A stretch of DNA of 64,000 nucleotides from Planctomycetaceae bacterium (GTDB lineage: Bacteria > Planctomycetota > UBA1135 > GCA-002686595), in the NCBI GenBank assembly GCA_011525785.1, contig WYBT01000030.1, forward strand, positions 62,001-126,000, written 5' to 3'. The notes under the pieces were generated by a model, which was not told where the DNA came from, ran no database searches, and was given only the letters and a program-made list of their open reading frames with translations. Both the position numbers and the translations under genes were made by a program. Shown one piece after another: positions 35,881 through 52,348 of this stretch (its first letter is position 1; each line of letters begins with the position of its first letter).

Positions 35881-37113
35881 CTACGGCCGCACCACGAACT
35901 CGAGCGCGTTGCTCAACGACCAATTGTCCGGCGGCGCGAAGCCTGCGTCGCGGCCGAGCCACTGCGCCTGGATCGTGGTGCCGGCGGGCAGCGTGAAGTG
36001 CTGACTCATCCAGGTGTTGAAGTCGAGCTGCCACGTGCCGTTGCAGTCGGCGACGCCCGTCGGCGAGCCGCCGCTGAAGGCGACGGTGGTGCGCTGACGC
36101 GGCGGAGCGACGCAGTTCGTGCCGCCGCCGAAGGGCAGCACGGCGCGGCCGCTGATTCCGAAGGTCAGCGAGCCTGTGCTCTGATTGCGCACGTTGGCCG
36201 CGCGCAGCACATAGCCGCTCGACGCGGTGGGGCTTGGGAAGCCCTCGCCAGAAATTGTCGGTGCGCAGCCAAGCGAGTTGGTCTTGGCGGTGCAGTAGCT
36301 CGCTTGCTGCGTCGGCGCCAGGAAGGCGAGACCTTCGTGCGGCGGATCGACGTAGCGGACTTGCGTCGCTTGAAACGTCCCGGGGTTGATGCGCCAGAGC
36401 CCGCGAGTCGACGGCATCAGTCCCGTGTCGCGGAACGACGCCCACCAATCGCCCGTCGGCGGGATGGCGAGGTCGAGGAAGAAGCCGCTACTGCCGGTCG
36501 GCATCTGGATCTCACCGATCCAGGTCAGTTGCGCCGTCGCCAGTTGGAGCGTGTAGACCGCGTAGCGATGGGCAGAGTCCTCGTGGCCGATGGCGTACAC
36601 CGTGCCATTGACATCCATGGCCGCGGTGTTCACGAAGTCCCAGGCGTAGGGTGAGCCCGTGAAAGACGCGACCAGCGTCGCCTGCCCACTCACGGGATCG
36701 AGCGTGTACAGCTCGGAATCAGTCGTCAGGTACAGGGCGCCGGAGACGGGATCCGACACGAGGCTGTGCGCACCGCCGAAGAGTGGCGCGCCGGTGATGA
36801 GCGTCTCGGAACGCTGACCGTCAGCAGGGTGAAACACGACGACACGGCGCGCGAAGCAGCATGCCGGATTGATCGAGACAAGACGGTCGCGGTGCGCCTC
36901 GAGAGTGTGGTGTTGCACACCGGATCCAGCGTAGCTCCAGCTACTGATCGGAATCCCTGTCAGGGCGTCGAGTTGCTCGAGCCGCTCGCAGCAGAACACC
37001 TGCTGGCGTACGCCGAACAGTGCGGGTTCGTTAGACGTCTGCACCGCGAACGCGGTCGCTCCGACGACCCCGTTCGTGAGAAGAGTTCGAATCGCGACAT
37101 GGAGGAGCTTCAT
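35881..37113 (-). CDS. Secreted protein with beta-propeller-like body and Cys-containing C-terminal module
   Basis: A 410-residue protein with a signal peptide (MKLLHVAIRTLLTNGVVGATAFA). The body (about 30-275) has repeated short strands ending in YTLDPVSGQATLV, LYLTTDSELYTLDP and LWRINPGTFQATQV, as in NHL/quinoprotein-like propellers. The last 130 residues (YCTAKTNSLGCAPTISGEG ... GTTIQAQWLGRDAGFAPPDNWSLSNALEFVV) match the C-terminal module of the protein at 46361-47884, a module common in secreted proteins of some planctomycetes; its role is probably surface sorting or attachment. The ATG at 37113 has GGAGAG upstream and overlaps the preceding small gene as ATGA. Confidence 0.85.
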   Translation of the reverse strand: MKLLHVAIRTLLTNGVVGATAFAVQTSNEPALFGVRQQVFCCERLEQLDALTGIPISSWSYAGSGVQHHTLEAHRDRLVSINPACCFARRVVVFHPADGQRSETLITGAPLFGGAHSLVSDPVSGALYLTTDSELYTLDPVSGQATLVASFTGSPYAWDFVNTAAMDVNGTVYAIGHEDSAHRYAVYTLQLATAQLTWIGEIQMPTGSSGFFLDLAIPPTGDWWASFRDTGLMPSTRGLWRINPGTFQATQVRYVDPPHEGLAFLAPTQQASYCTAKTNSLGCAPTISGEGFPSPTASSGYVLRAANVRNQSTGSLTFGISGRAVLPFGGGTNCVAPPRQRTTVAFSGGSPTGVADCNGTWQLDFNTWMSQHFTLPAGTTIQAQWLGRDAGFAPPDNWSLSNALEFVVRP

Positions 37114-37433
37114 CGATACTCTCCGATCAGATTCGAGCGGAGTAGCGCCTGGGTGGATGTCTGACCGTCCACGATGAGACCCTGCAAGTTGAAGTACGTG
37201 TGAGTGCAAGGTCCGCCTGCGCACTCGTCGTCAGTCACCGCGAAAATCAAGAACTGCAGTGGGGACTGAGTCGGCACATTGTTGAGAGGTTGCCAAACGG
37301 GCCCGGCAGCGACGAACGCGAGCAGGGTGACGAGCGAGGTCCGCAGCGCGCGCCAGCCAACGCTGGCGATGCGCGCCGCAGACTCAGCCTCTAGTCGTCC
37401 ACGACGCGGGGGGGTGAACCGTTGACGAAACAT
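37110..37433 (-). CDS. Small exported protein, hypothetical
   Basis: A 107-residue frame ending in a 4-base ATGA overlap with the secreted propeller-like gene, the arrangement seen between real gene pairs here. A basic N-terminus precedes a hydrophobic segment (RTSLVTLLAFVAAGPVW) that looks like a signal peptide; the mature part has one Cys pair (DDECAGGPCTHTYFNLQG) and would be about 60 residues. The ATG at 37433 is preferred over 37604 because a -10 candidate (GCTAGCGT, minus strand, ending at 37562) lies between them. I recognise no family. It may be co-secreted with its neighbour. Confidence 0.5.
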   Translation of the reverse strand: MFRQRFTPPRRGRLEAESAARIASVGWRALRTSLVTLLAFVAAGPVWQPLNNVPTQSPLQFLIFAVTDDECAGGPCTHTYFNLQGLIVDGQTSTQALLRSNLIGEYR

Positions 37434-37637
37434 GTGCGAAACTGCCTTCGCGACGAAATGGAAGTACGTCGAGCGCGCAGTCGCCGCGGGCGCGGATCGA
37501 CGAGCCGCCTGCCAGAGCGGCTGTGGCGGAGGCGCGCGAAGGAACGCCTCCCACGCCACCAACGCTAGCCCGGCGGCTCGAAAACCGTCAATGCCTGCCG
37601 GCAAGCGTTCTCAGAACCGAGCCTCGCTGAAGCAAAT

Positions 37638-37951
37638 TCACGCGTCAGGGGCCGACAGAACGCTCAAGCGCGCCGCGACGGAAGCGAGCGGAGCTGCAAT
37701 CCGCACGAGCTTCACGCGCGCGCGCTGGCCGCGTTCGAGTTCGAGCGCGCGGCGCGGAAGCTCGAGGAAGTCGGCGAGCACATCGAGCACTTCGTCGTTG
37801 GCGCGACCGTCCTCGGCTGGCGCGCGGACGCAGACCTTCACGTGGCCGTTCCACAGGCCGGCGACTTCGCTGCGTTTGGCGCCGGGCTGCGCGCGCACGC
37901 CCAGGCGGCAACCGTTGTCGATCGCGCTGAGCTCGAGCGGCGGCTGCGCGC

Positions 37952-37955
<4 letters not shown>
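37638..37955 (-). CDS. yggU: DUF167/YggU family protein
   Basis: A 105-residue protein with the family signature GCRLGVRAQPGAKRSEVAGLWNGHVKVCVRAPAEDGRANDEVLDVLADFLELPRRALELERGQRARVKLVRI. The molecular function of the family is unknown, but yggU commonly lies near yggS/yggT. The GTG start overlaps the kinase stop as GTGA (37952-37955); the longer upstream frame is kinase shadow. Together with tilS, yggS and the kinase it forms one minus-strand transcript. Here the usual yggT is missing and an FHA-kinase sits between yggS and yggU. Confidence 0.88.
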
Positions 37956-40902
<2,947 letters not shown>

Positions 40903-40906
<4 letters not shown>

Positions 40907-41736
40907 GCTGCGCCCTCCTCGCTCGCGGCGAGGCCCTCGAACAGCGCCGAGCCGACGCGCACCCAGTGCGCGCCCTCGGCCACGGCCGCGTCGAGGTCGT
41001 CGCTCATGCCCATCGAGAGCTCGACGCGCGCGCCTTCGAAGCGTTCGCGCGGCAGCGACTCGGCCAGCGCCCGCAGCTGCGCGAAGGTGCGCCGCGCGGC
41101 GCTCTGGCTCGCCAAGTCGCCGGCGCTCGCGGTCGGGTCGGGGGCCGCCATGGTCATCAGGCCGCGCAACTTGACGCGCCCCAGTTGCAGTTCGCCTTCG
41201 AGCAGCGCGCGCAGCGCCGCGGGCGTGAAGCCCGAGCGGGTGGGCAAGTGCGTGAGCTCGACCTCCAGGGAGGCGTCCAGGTCGCGCTCGAGCTCCACGC
41301 TCAAACGCGCGAGCGTCGCCAGCAAGCGGTCCGTGTCGACGGAGTGAACAGCCCCGGCGTGAACAGCGGCCGCGCGCGCCTTGTTGCGCTGCAGATGTCC
41401 GATCATGTGCCAGCGCACGGGCGGCGCCGTCGGAATGGCGGCGGCGAAAGCCTCGGCCTTGGCCGCCAGCCGGTCGACGCGGTTCTCGCCCAGCTCGTGA
41501 GCGCCCAGGCGGGCCAGCTCGAGCGCGGTCGACGAGTCCACGGACTTGGTGACGGCCACCAGACGCACCTCGTCCGCGTTGCGCGCAGCTCGGGCGGCCG
41601 CGGCGGCGATGCGCTCGCGCACGCGCGCGAGGTTGGTTCGGAGGATCGGCGAGCGGCTCGACAAGGACGGCGGGCAGGCGCGGCTTGTGGCGGGCGAAAG
41701 CACGGGGGAAAGAGGGTACCCCGTGGGGCGCCGCAA
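40903..41736 (-). CDS. yggS: YggS-type pyridoxal phosphate homeostasis protein
   Basis: A protein of the YggS/PLPBP family that carries PLP on a lysine and controls vitamin B6 and amino/keto-acid balance. PLP Lys64 is in VRLVAVTKSV, HELGENRVDRL and WHMIGHLQRNKAR follow, and the C-terminus has LSMGMSDDLDAAVAEGAHWVRVGSALFEG, all diagnostic. The TTG at 41736 gives 277 residues, with about 30 more at the N-terminus than usual; GTG at 41703 or TTG at 41664 would fit the family better. It lies 32 bases after tilS and overlaps the kinase gene. Confidence 0.9.
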
Positions 41737-41768
41737 GTCACCGCTTCGGCAGGCGCCGGAGTGCGCGC

Positions 41769-46064
<4,296 letters not shown>

Positions 46065-46115
46065 TGCATCGAGTTCGCTTGTAGCGAAGCGGGCTCCACT
46101 CGCTCTTCGCTTCAC

Positions 46116-46160
46116 GCAGCCCGCGCGGAACTCAACGTTCCGCGCGGGCTGCTTCGTTTC
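46116..46160 (+). terminator. Intrinsic terminator of the gap-pgk operon
   Basis: A perfect 16-base stem (arms 46116-46131 and 46137-46152; GCAGCCCGCGCGGAAC and its complement) closes over a TCAAC loop and is followed by TTCGTTTC. It is the strongest terminator-like structure in the window. Confidence 0.85.
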
Positions 46161-46210
46161 CGCACGCGTGTCGTCGGCGCGGGTCGACGGGCGCGCTGCG
46201 CGGTCCGGAC

Positions 46211-46223
46211 AGTTCGCCGAACT
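46211..46223. repeat. Short palindrome AGTTCG-C-CGAACT
   Basis: Perfect 6-base arms around one C, midway between the pgk terminator and the next gene. It might be an operator for the secreted protein gene at 46361, but no promoter is clear nearby (TAGAGA at 46229 is only a partial -10). Confidence 0.3.
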
Positions 46224-46360
46224 CCGACTAGAGATCGTCGATCGCCACGTCGGCGCTGAGGACCAGCCGGGTCGTAACCAGCGGACCGCGACGGGTAGCT
46301 CCCTGCGTCCCGCGCTCCCTCTCCGGCGGTGAGGAGGAGCGCTCATCGCAAGGAGTCCCC

Positions 46361-47884
46361 ATGACACACAGAGTCCGGGTCCTGGTTCCCCACGCGGCGA
46401 CCCTCAGCCTGCTGATCGCGCCTTCGATGGCTCACGATCTGCCGACGCTCTACGTTCCGCGCGACTCCCAGGGCTTGCCCAACAACTCCCGCATCCAGCG
46501 CTTGAGTGATGGGAATGGCGACGGCGCCTACTCCGGCGCGGCGGAGGTCACGTGGCACTACGACTACCCGAGCGGGCCGGGGAGCTCGCTGTTCGGTCCG
46601 AACCTCGAACTGATCTGTGCCCCGGACGGCGCGCTGTTCGTCGCGGACCTCGAAACGGCGCGGATCTACCGGACGAGAGACGCCAACGGCGACGGCGACG
46701 TCAACGACGCGGGCGAGATCACGCTGTTCTTCAACGGGCTCAGCGCGCCGCAGTATCCGGCTTCAGTGCAGAGGCTGGCCATCGACAACGCTGGCGCCCT
46801 GTGGTTTGCGACCGCTGACCACCCGGCGTTCGGCGGTCTGGACCGGATCATCCGCTTGATCGATCTCAACGCTGACGGGGACAGCTCCGACGCAGGCGAG
46901 TACACGGTGGTTTGGTGGCCGGTTCTCGCCAGTCCCTGGAGTTTCGCGCCGCGAGGCGTGCTGACGGGCGCACGCGGCGAGCTCTACTGCTTCGACGAAG
47001 GCAACGGCCTGGGCAACGCCGGCGGGCCCGGCGTGTACCGGCTCGAAGACCGGGATGGCGATGGCCTGTTCGTGACGGAGGGTGAGCGCGAGTTCGTGTT
47101 CAGCACGGCCGACTACTTCGGCCTCGAAGTGCCCTGGGTTCGATGCGCACCGGACGGCTCGCTCTTCGTGTTCGGCCACAACCTGCCCGTGCTGCGCGCC
47201 GAGGATCGCGATCACGACGGATTTTTCGCGCCCTCCGAGGTCGGAAGCTACGTGTCGTACTCCGCGGCGCTCGAGATCCTCCAAGTCCAGCCGGGCTTCG
47301 GATCGCGCATCTACTACTTCGCGGGCTCGGTGCTGTACGTCGCCGAAGACCTCAACGGAAACGGCGTGATCGACATCGCCAGCGAGCGTCGCACGCTGTG
47401 GGTCGGCGGCAGCGTTTCTCCGCGCGGCTTCGCAGTGGAACGAGGCGAGTTCCAGCCGCCGCCCAGGCCGTACTGCACTGCAGGCACGAGCCAAGCCGGC
47501 TGCTCTCCGACGCTGCGGGCCAGCGGGCGTCCGAGCGGAAGCTCGACGGCGGGTTTCGCACTCCAGCTCACGGACGCGCCGCAGCAGCGACAAGCGCTGC
47601 TCTTCTACGGACTGGCGCCGGCCAGCGCTCCCTGGGGGCCGACGAGCTTCAAGTGCGTCACTCCTCCGATCCAACGCGCCTTCGCCGGGGCCACCGGCGG
47701 CGCCAGCGCGTGCGACGGCGCGCTCTCGTTTGATTGGAACCAGTACCTCGCGGCGCATCCGCTCGCGCTCGGCGCGCCGTTCGGCGCCGGCGACACGTTC
47801 TATGCGCAGGGCTGGTCGCGCGACGCCGGCGCCAACCCGGCGGGCGTGATGTCGAACGGCCTGGAGGTGACGCTGCTGCCTTGA
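46361..47884 (+). CDS. Secreted calcium-loop beta-propeller protein with Cys-containing C-terminal module
   Basis: A 507-residue protein with a signal peptide ending at MAHD (cleavage about residue 24). At least six EF-hand-like Asp-rich loops are spread through the body (DGNGDGAYSGAAE, DANGDGDVNDAGE, DLNADGDSSDAGE, DRDGDGLFVTEGE, DRDHDGFFAPSE, DLNGNGVIDIASE), each next to a short strand repeat, suggesting a calcium-stabilised propeller. The final 130 residues (YCTAGTSQAGCSPTLRASG ... GAGDTFYAQGWSRDAGANPAGVMSNGLEVTLL) are the same module as at 35881-37113. AAGGAG (46350-46355) precedes the ATG by five bases. The ligand or enzyme activity is unknown. Confidence 0.87.
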   Translation: MTHRVRVLVPHAATLSLLIAPSMAHDLPTLYVPRDSQGLPNNSRIQRLSDGNGDGAYSGAAEVTWHYDYPSGPGSSLFGPNLELICAPDGALFVADLETARIYRTRDANGDGDVNDAGEITLFFNGLSAPQYPASVQRLAIDNAGALWFATADHPAFGGLDRIIRLIDLNADGDSSDAGEYTVVWWPVLASPWSFAPRGVLTGARGELYCFDEGNGLGNAGGPGVYRLEDRDGDGLFVTEGEREFVFSTADYFGLEVPWVRCAPDGSLFVFGHNLPVLRAEDRDHDGFFAPSEVGSYVSYSAALEILQVQPGFGSRIYYFAGSVLYVAEDLNGNGVIDIASERRTLWVGGSVSPRGFAVERGEFQPPPRPYCTAGTSQAGCSPTLRASGRPSGSSTAGFALQLTDAPQQRQALLFYGLAPASAPWGPTSFKCVTPPIQRAFAGATGGASACDGALSFDWNQYLAAHPLALGAPFGAGDTFYAQGWSRDAGANPAGVMSNGLEVTLLP

Positions 47885-47999
47885 CGACGCGCGCGCCGCG
47901 CTCTCGCGTGCTCGACTGCGCCGGACGGTCAGAGATCTGGCGCAGCTTGCACGCGAGCTGACGGCGCGCGTGTGTGCTGTGCATCGCGCAGCACATGCG

Positions 48000-48005
48000 T
48001 ATCGT
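48000..48005 (+). promoter_or_regulatory. -10 candidate TATCGT before the GDSL gene
   Basis: TATCGT ends six bases before the ATG at 48012, so any transcript starting from it would be leaderless. No -35 is evident. Confidence 0.35.
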
Positions 48006-48011
48006 GAGCGC

Positions 48012-48740
48012 ATGAAGCTCACGCTCCTCGCGTTCCTGTTCGTCCTCGGTTCGCTCACGCAACAAGACGTTCCCCCCAAGCCCGCGAACACGGCGCTCGT
48101 GGCGGCGCCGCGCACGGAGCCCGGGATCCTCGCGCGGCAGGCCGAGTGCCTGCGGCGCGCGCGAGAGACCGCGCAGGCCGACGTGGTGTTCCTCGGCGAC
48201 TCGATCACGCAGGCCTGGGACGACACCGGGCTCGCTGTGTGGAACGAGCGCTTCGCACCGCTGGGCGCTGTGAACCTCGGCGTGAGCGGCGATCGGACCG
48301 AGCACGTGCTGTGGCGGCTCGAGCAGGCGCCGATCACGCGGCTCGCGCCGAAGGTCGTCGTACTGCTGATCGGCACGAACAACCTCGGGCACGGAACGCA
48401 CAACGGCGAGCAGACGCTCGAGGGTGTGCAGCGCGTCATCGCGGTTCTGCGCGAGCAAGCGCCGCAGGCGCGCGTGCTCGTGCACGAGATCTTCCCGCGC
48501 GGCGAGCGCTTCAACCCGATGCGCGGGGAGATCGCGCAGATCAACCAGGCGCTCCGCAGCGCGCAGTCGGCGGGCGGCTACCGTACGCTCGCGATCGGTG
48601 ACGCTTGGGTGCGCGCCGACGGGTCGATCGACGCCGCCGACATGCCGGACTTCCTGCACCTGTCGCCGGCGGGGTACGCGCACTGGGGCGCGGCGCTCGA
48701 ACCCGTGCTGCGCGAAGAGCTGCGCGGCCGCGGCAAGTAG
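48012..48740 (+). CDS. Secreted GDSL/SGNH-family esterase
   Basis: A 242-residue SGNH hydrolase of the PAF-acetylhydrolase-like group. Block I is VVFLGDSITQAW with nucleophile Ser64, block II has NLGVSGDRTEHVLWRL with the oxyanion Gly, block III is LLIGTNNLGHG with Asn123, and block V is MPDFLHLSPAGY with Asp213 and His216. The N-terminus (MKLTLLAFLFVLGSLTQQ) looks like a signal peptide. Relatives in planctomycetes are often linked to glycan ester removal, but the substrate cannot be read from the sequence. The ATG at 48012 was chosen because it starts the signal peptide. Confidence 0.88.
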   Translation: MKLTLLAFLFVLGSLTQQDVPPKPANTALVAAPRTEPGILARQAECLRRARETAQADVVFLGDSITQAWDDTGLAVWNERFAPLGAVNLGVSGDRTEHVLWRLEQAPITRLAPKVVVLLIGTNNLGHGTHNGEQTLEGVQRVIAVLREQAPQARVLVHEIFPRGERFNPMRGEIAQINQALRSAQSAGGYRTLAIGDAWVRADGSIDAADMPDFLHLSPAGYAHWGAALEPVLREELRGRGK

Positions 48741-48937
48741 CCCGCGAGCGAGAGGCCTGCCCGAGTCGAGGTCAGCGTCGAAGTCAGCACCGCGCTCGCC
48801 TGCGAAGCGGCTTCCTCGAACCTGACGCACGCCGCGCGTCGAGCGCGTGCGCGTAGGCGCGACCGTCTCGCCGCTCACGCCCGTGAACCGAGCGCTCGCG
48901 CGCGCGTTTCGCGCGGCCTGGAAGCACTGTCGCGACG

Positions 48938-49312
48938 ATGCGTGACGTTCTCGACTACGTGTTGAACTCCGGCCTGTTCGGGTTGGGCGCGCTCTTCGCC
49001 GGGATCGTGCTGCTCGCGGCGGGCGCGTTGATGATCAACGGCCGCCGCCTTCGCGCTGCGTGGCTGGTCTACATGGCGCTCGCGCTCGGACCGCTCGCGC
49101 TCGGCTACCTGGGAAGCATGCTCGGCGGCGCCGCGATCGACAGCGCGCTCGCTTCGAGCGCGGCTGTGAGTCCCGCGGAGCTGGAACGAGCACGGCGCAT
49201 CGCCGCCAGTCCGCTCGAGATCGGCGGGGCGGCGAGCGCCGTTGCGTTCCTGCTGGGCGTGATCGGGCTCGCGCTCGGCGGCGCGCGAGCTGAGCGTCAG
49301 CGCGTGTACTGA
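48938..49312 (+). CDS. Small membrane protein with MotA/TolQ-like appearance
   Basis: A 124-residue protein with three hydrophobic segments (about 13-33, LFGLGALFAGIVLLAAGALMI; 42-62, WLVYMALALGPLALGYLGSML; 97-115, ASAVAFLLGVIGLALGG). The middle loop reads AVSPAELERARRIAASPLEIGG. Similar short proteins occur beside ExbB/TolQ relatives in planctomycetes, but I cannot assign a family. Its last 16 bases overlap the convergent esterase pseudogene. Confidence 0.6.
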   Translation: MRDVLDYVLNSGLFGLGALFAGIVLLAAGALMINGRRLRAAWLVYMALALGPLALGYLGSMLGGAAIDSALASSAAVSPAELERARRIAASPLEIGGAASAVAFLLGVIGLALGGARAERQRVY

Positions 49313-50358
49313 CGCATCCAGGTCCACAGGATCGGCACGTAGTCGGTGGGGTAGTTCGTGCCGCTGGGGTACTCGTGCGTGAGGTTGGGCAGGATGCGGA
49401 AGCGGTACTCCGTCGGGCCGGGGCCGGGGAGCAGCGTGCTGGACCACAGGAACTGCGTGAAGGTCGGGGTTTCGATCGTCGAGTACACGGCCGGATCCAT
49501 GCCGACGGCCTCTGCGTAGAGCTGCAGCCCGTCCCACATGCAGGGCGTCGTCACCACGACCGCGACCGCGCGCGGCAGGATGTCGCCGGGCATCAGATCG
49601 CCGGCGGAGATGCAGGCGTCGATCTTCTTGTCGTCGCGGGTTCCGACGATCTCGAAGTGCGGGCGGAAGTCGAGTCCGTTGGCGGGGAAGTAGTCGGCCG
49701 GGACGCCGTTGGGCACGCCGATGCCGCCGGCGCTCGAAGTGGCTGCGAACACATCGGCGAGGTCCACGCGCAGCTCTTGCTTGACGAAGCTGCCGCCGTT
49801 CGAGAAGCCCGAGGCGTACACGCGCTCGCAGTCGATGTTGAGGTGCGTGATCAACGTGTTGTGGACTTCGCGCACGAACTGCGTGTCGTCGGCCATCGGC
49901 AGCTCCGAGGGGTCGACCACGAAGCTCTCGACCGCGTCCGTGCGCCACTTCGTCTCGGTAGCGCCGCCCACGAGCAGTTAGGGCAACGCTTCGGGATAGA
50001 CCGCGATGAACTCGCCGACCTCCGCAGCGTGGTTCCAGGTGGTCTTGTTCATCGCGATCTGCGCGCTCTGGCCCGTCCTGTGGAACATGTAGACCAGCGG
50101 GTAGGGCGCGTGCTGCGTCGAGTAGGTGCTGGGCACGTAGACGATGAACTTGCGCAGCTCGGGATCGGCCGTGCTCACGAAGGTGTTGGTGCGCGGCGCG
50201 CCGGGCGTGAAGTTGAGCGCGTGGCTGGCGCCGACCGGGGCGCACAGCACGGGCTTGGCCACCGGCGCGGCGAGCGTGCGGCCCGCGGTCGGCGTGGGCT
50301 GTTGAGCGCCCGCGGCGAGCGCGAGCAAGGGCGTGAGGAGTGCGGTGAGGGTGCGCAT
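49297..50358 (-). pseudogene. PHB-depolymerase-like esterase interrupted by an in-frame TAA
   Basis: The reading frame encodes a signal peptide (MRTLTALLTPLLALAAGAQQ), then TFVSTADPELRKFIVYVPSTYSTQHAPYPLVYMFH, then after a TAA at 49980-49978 continues in the same frame with VGGATETKWRTDAVESFV, the nucleophile elbow YASGFSNGGSF and a C-terminal His in LPNLTHEYPSG. Without the stop this would be a normal secreted esterase of about 353 residues (PHB depolymerase/LpqC group). No frame change is needed, so a single substitution, a sequencing error or readthrough would explain it. AGGAG precedes the ATG. Both halves keep normal codon use, so the change is recent or artefactual. Confidence 0.8.
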
Positions 50359-50609
50359 GGGTGTGGGGCTCCTGGTGTCGATCCGCTGTGTGCTGCGCCG
50401 GGGCCCGCGCTGCGAGCGCGTGACCTCGAGGACTTCAGCATGCCCCAAGTGCCGCCGCCGCGACTTGCTGGACAAACTTGTTCCGGATAAAGACGCGCCG
50501 CTCATCGAATGCGCTCCAACGCGCGGCTCGCCGGTCGCGGGCGCGCGCTGGGGCACGCTGCTCCGGGAGCGATCGGTCCGGGGGTCGCCGCAGTACCATC
50601 CCGAGTCAC
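50359..50609. promoter_or_regulatory. Divergent region between the broken esterase and rpe
   Basis: 251 bases. TACCAT (50594-50599) lies ten bases before the rpe ATG, predicting a leader of a few bases at most. An unusually AT-richer stretch (about 50463-50492) probably contains promoter elements for the esterase side, but I could not fix a -10. No gene is seen. Confidence 0.45.
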
Positions 50610-51314
50610 ATGCGCACGCCGCCGATCCAGATCTCGCCCTCGCTCCTCTCGGCCGACTTCGTGCGCCTCGCCGACGACATCGCGCGCGTCGAGGCCGCGG
50701 GCGCCGACTGGCTGCACGTCGACGTGATGGACGGGCACTTCGTTCCGAACATGACCATCGGGCCGCCGGTGGTGGAGGCGATCGGAAAGGTCGCCAAGCG
50801 CCCGCTCGACGTGCACCTGATGATCACCGAGCCGCTGCGCTACGCCGCGCACTACGCCAAGGCCGGCGCGCACGTGCTCACCTTCCACGCGGAGGTGTGC
50901 GCCAACGCTGCGGCGGCGCGCGAGGTGGCGCGCGCATTCCGCGACAACGGCGTGGCCAAGGTCGGCGTCTCGATCAACCCCGACACGCCGGTCGAGCGCA
51001 TCGCCGACTACCTCGACGCGCTCGACCTGGTGCTCGTGATGAGCGTGTTCCCGGGCTTCGGCGGGCAGAAGTTCATGCCGCAGGTGCTGCCCAAGGTGCG
51101 CTGGCTGCGCGAGCACGGCTTCGAACGCGACATCGAGATGGACGGCGGGCTGAACGACGCGACGCTGCCGCTGTGCGCCGCGGCGGGGACCAACTGCTTC
51201 GTAGCGGGCTCGGCCGTGTTCGGCGCGCGCGACATGGCGGACACGATCGCGGGCTTCCGCGCCAGCGCCGGGCGCGAGCTCGAGCGCCACGGCGCCGCCG
51301 CCCAACGCGGCTGA
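50610..51314 (+). CDS. rpe: Ribulose-phosphate 3-epimerase
   Basis: A 234-residue TIM-barrel enzyme of the pentose phosphate pathway. It shows ISPSLLSADFVRLADD, the metal-binding WLHVDVMDGHFVPNMTIGPPVV, LDVHLMITEPL, HAEVC, VMSVFPGFGGQKFMPQVLPKV and EMDGGLNDATL with the catalytic Asp, and GTNCFVAGSAVFGA. The ATG at 50610 agrees with the family start (upstream frame is shadow) and is close to the -10, so the mRNA may be leaderless. It is followed after 83 bases by accD with its own -10. Confidence 0.96.
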   Translation: MRTPPIQISPSLLSADFVRLADDIARVEAAGADWLHVDVMDGHFVPNMTIGPPVVEAIGKVAKRPLDVHLMITEPLRYAAHYAKAGAHVLTFHAEVCANAAAAREVARAFRDNGVAKVGVSINPDTPVERIADYLDALDLVLVMSVFPGFGGQKFMPQVLPKVRWLREHGFERDIEMDGGLNDATLPLCAAAGTNCFVAGSAVFGARDMADTIAGFRASAGRELERHGAAAQRG

Positions 51315-51369
51315 GCGGGCCGCGCGGGGGAGCGCTCCCCGCGGTCCGGAACGCGGCTGCGCGGCCTGC

Positions 51370-51375
51370 TACCAT
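51370..51375 (+). promoter_or_regulatory. -10 element GC-TACCAT of accD
   Basis: TACCAT preceded by GC lies 22 bases before the accD ATG; the leader would carry AAGGAG (51388-51393). The -35 position has no TTGACA-like hexamer. Confidence 0.45.
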
Positions 51376-51397
51376 CTGAAAGCCGCCAAGGAGCGCC

Positions 51398-52333
<936 letters not shown>

Positions 52334-52348
52334 CGCGGCGCGACCGAC

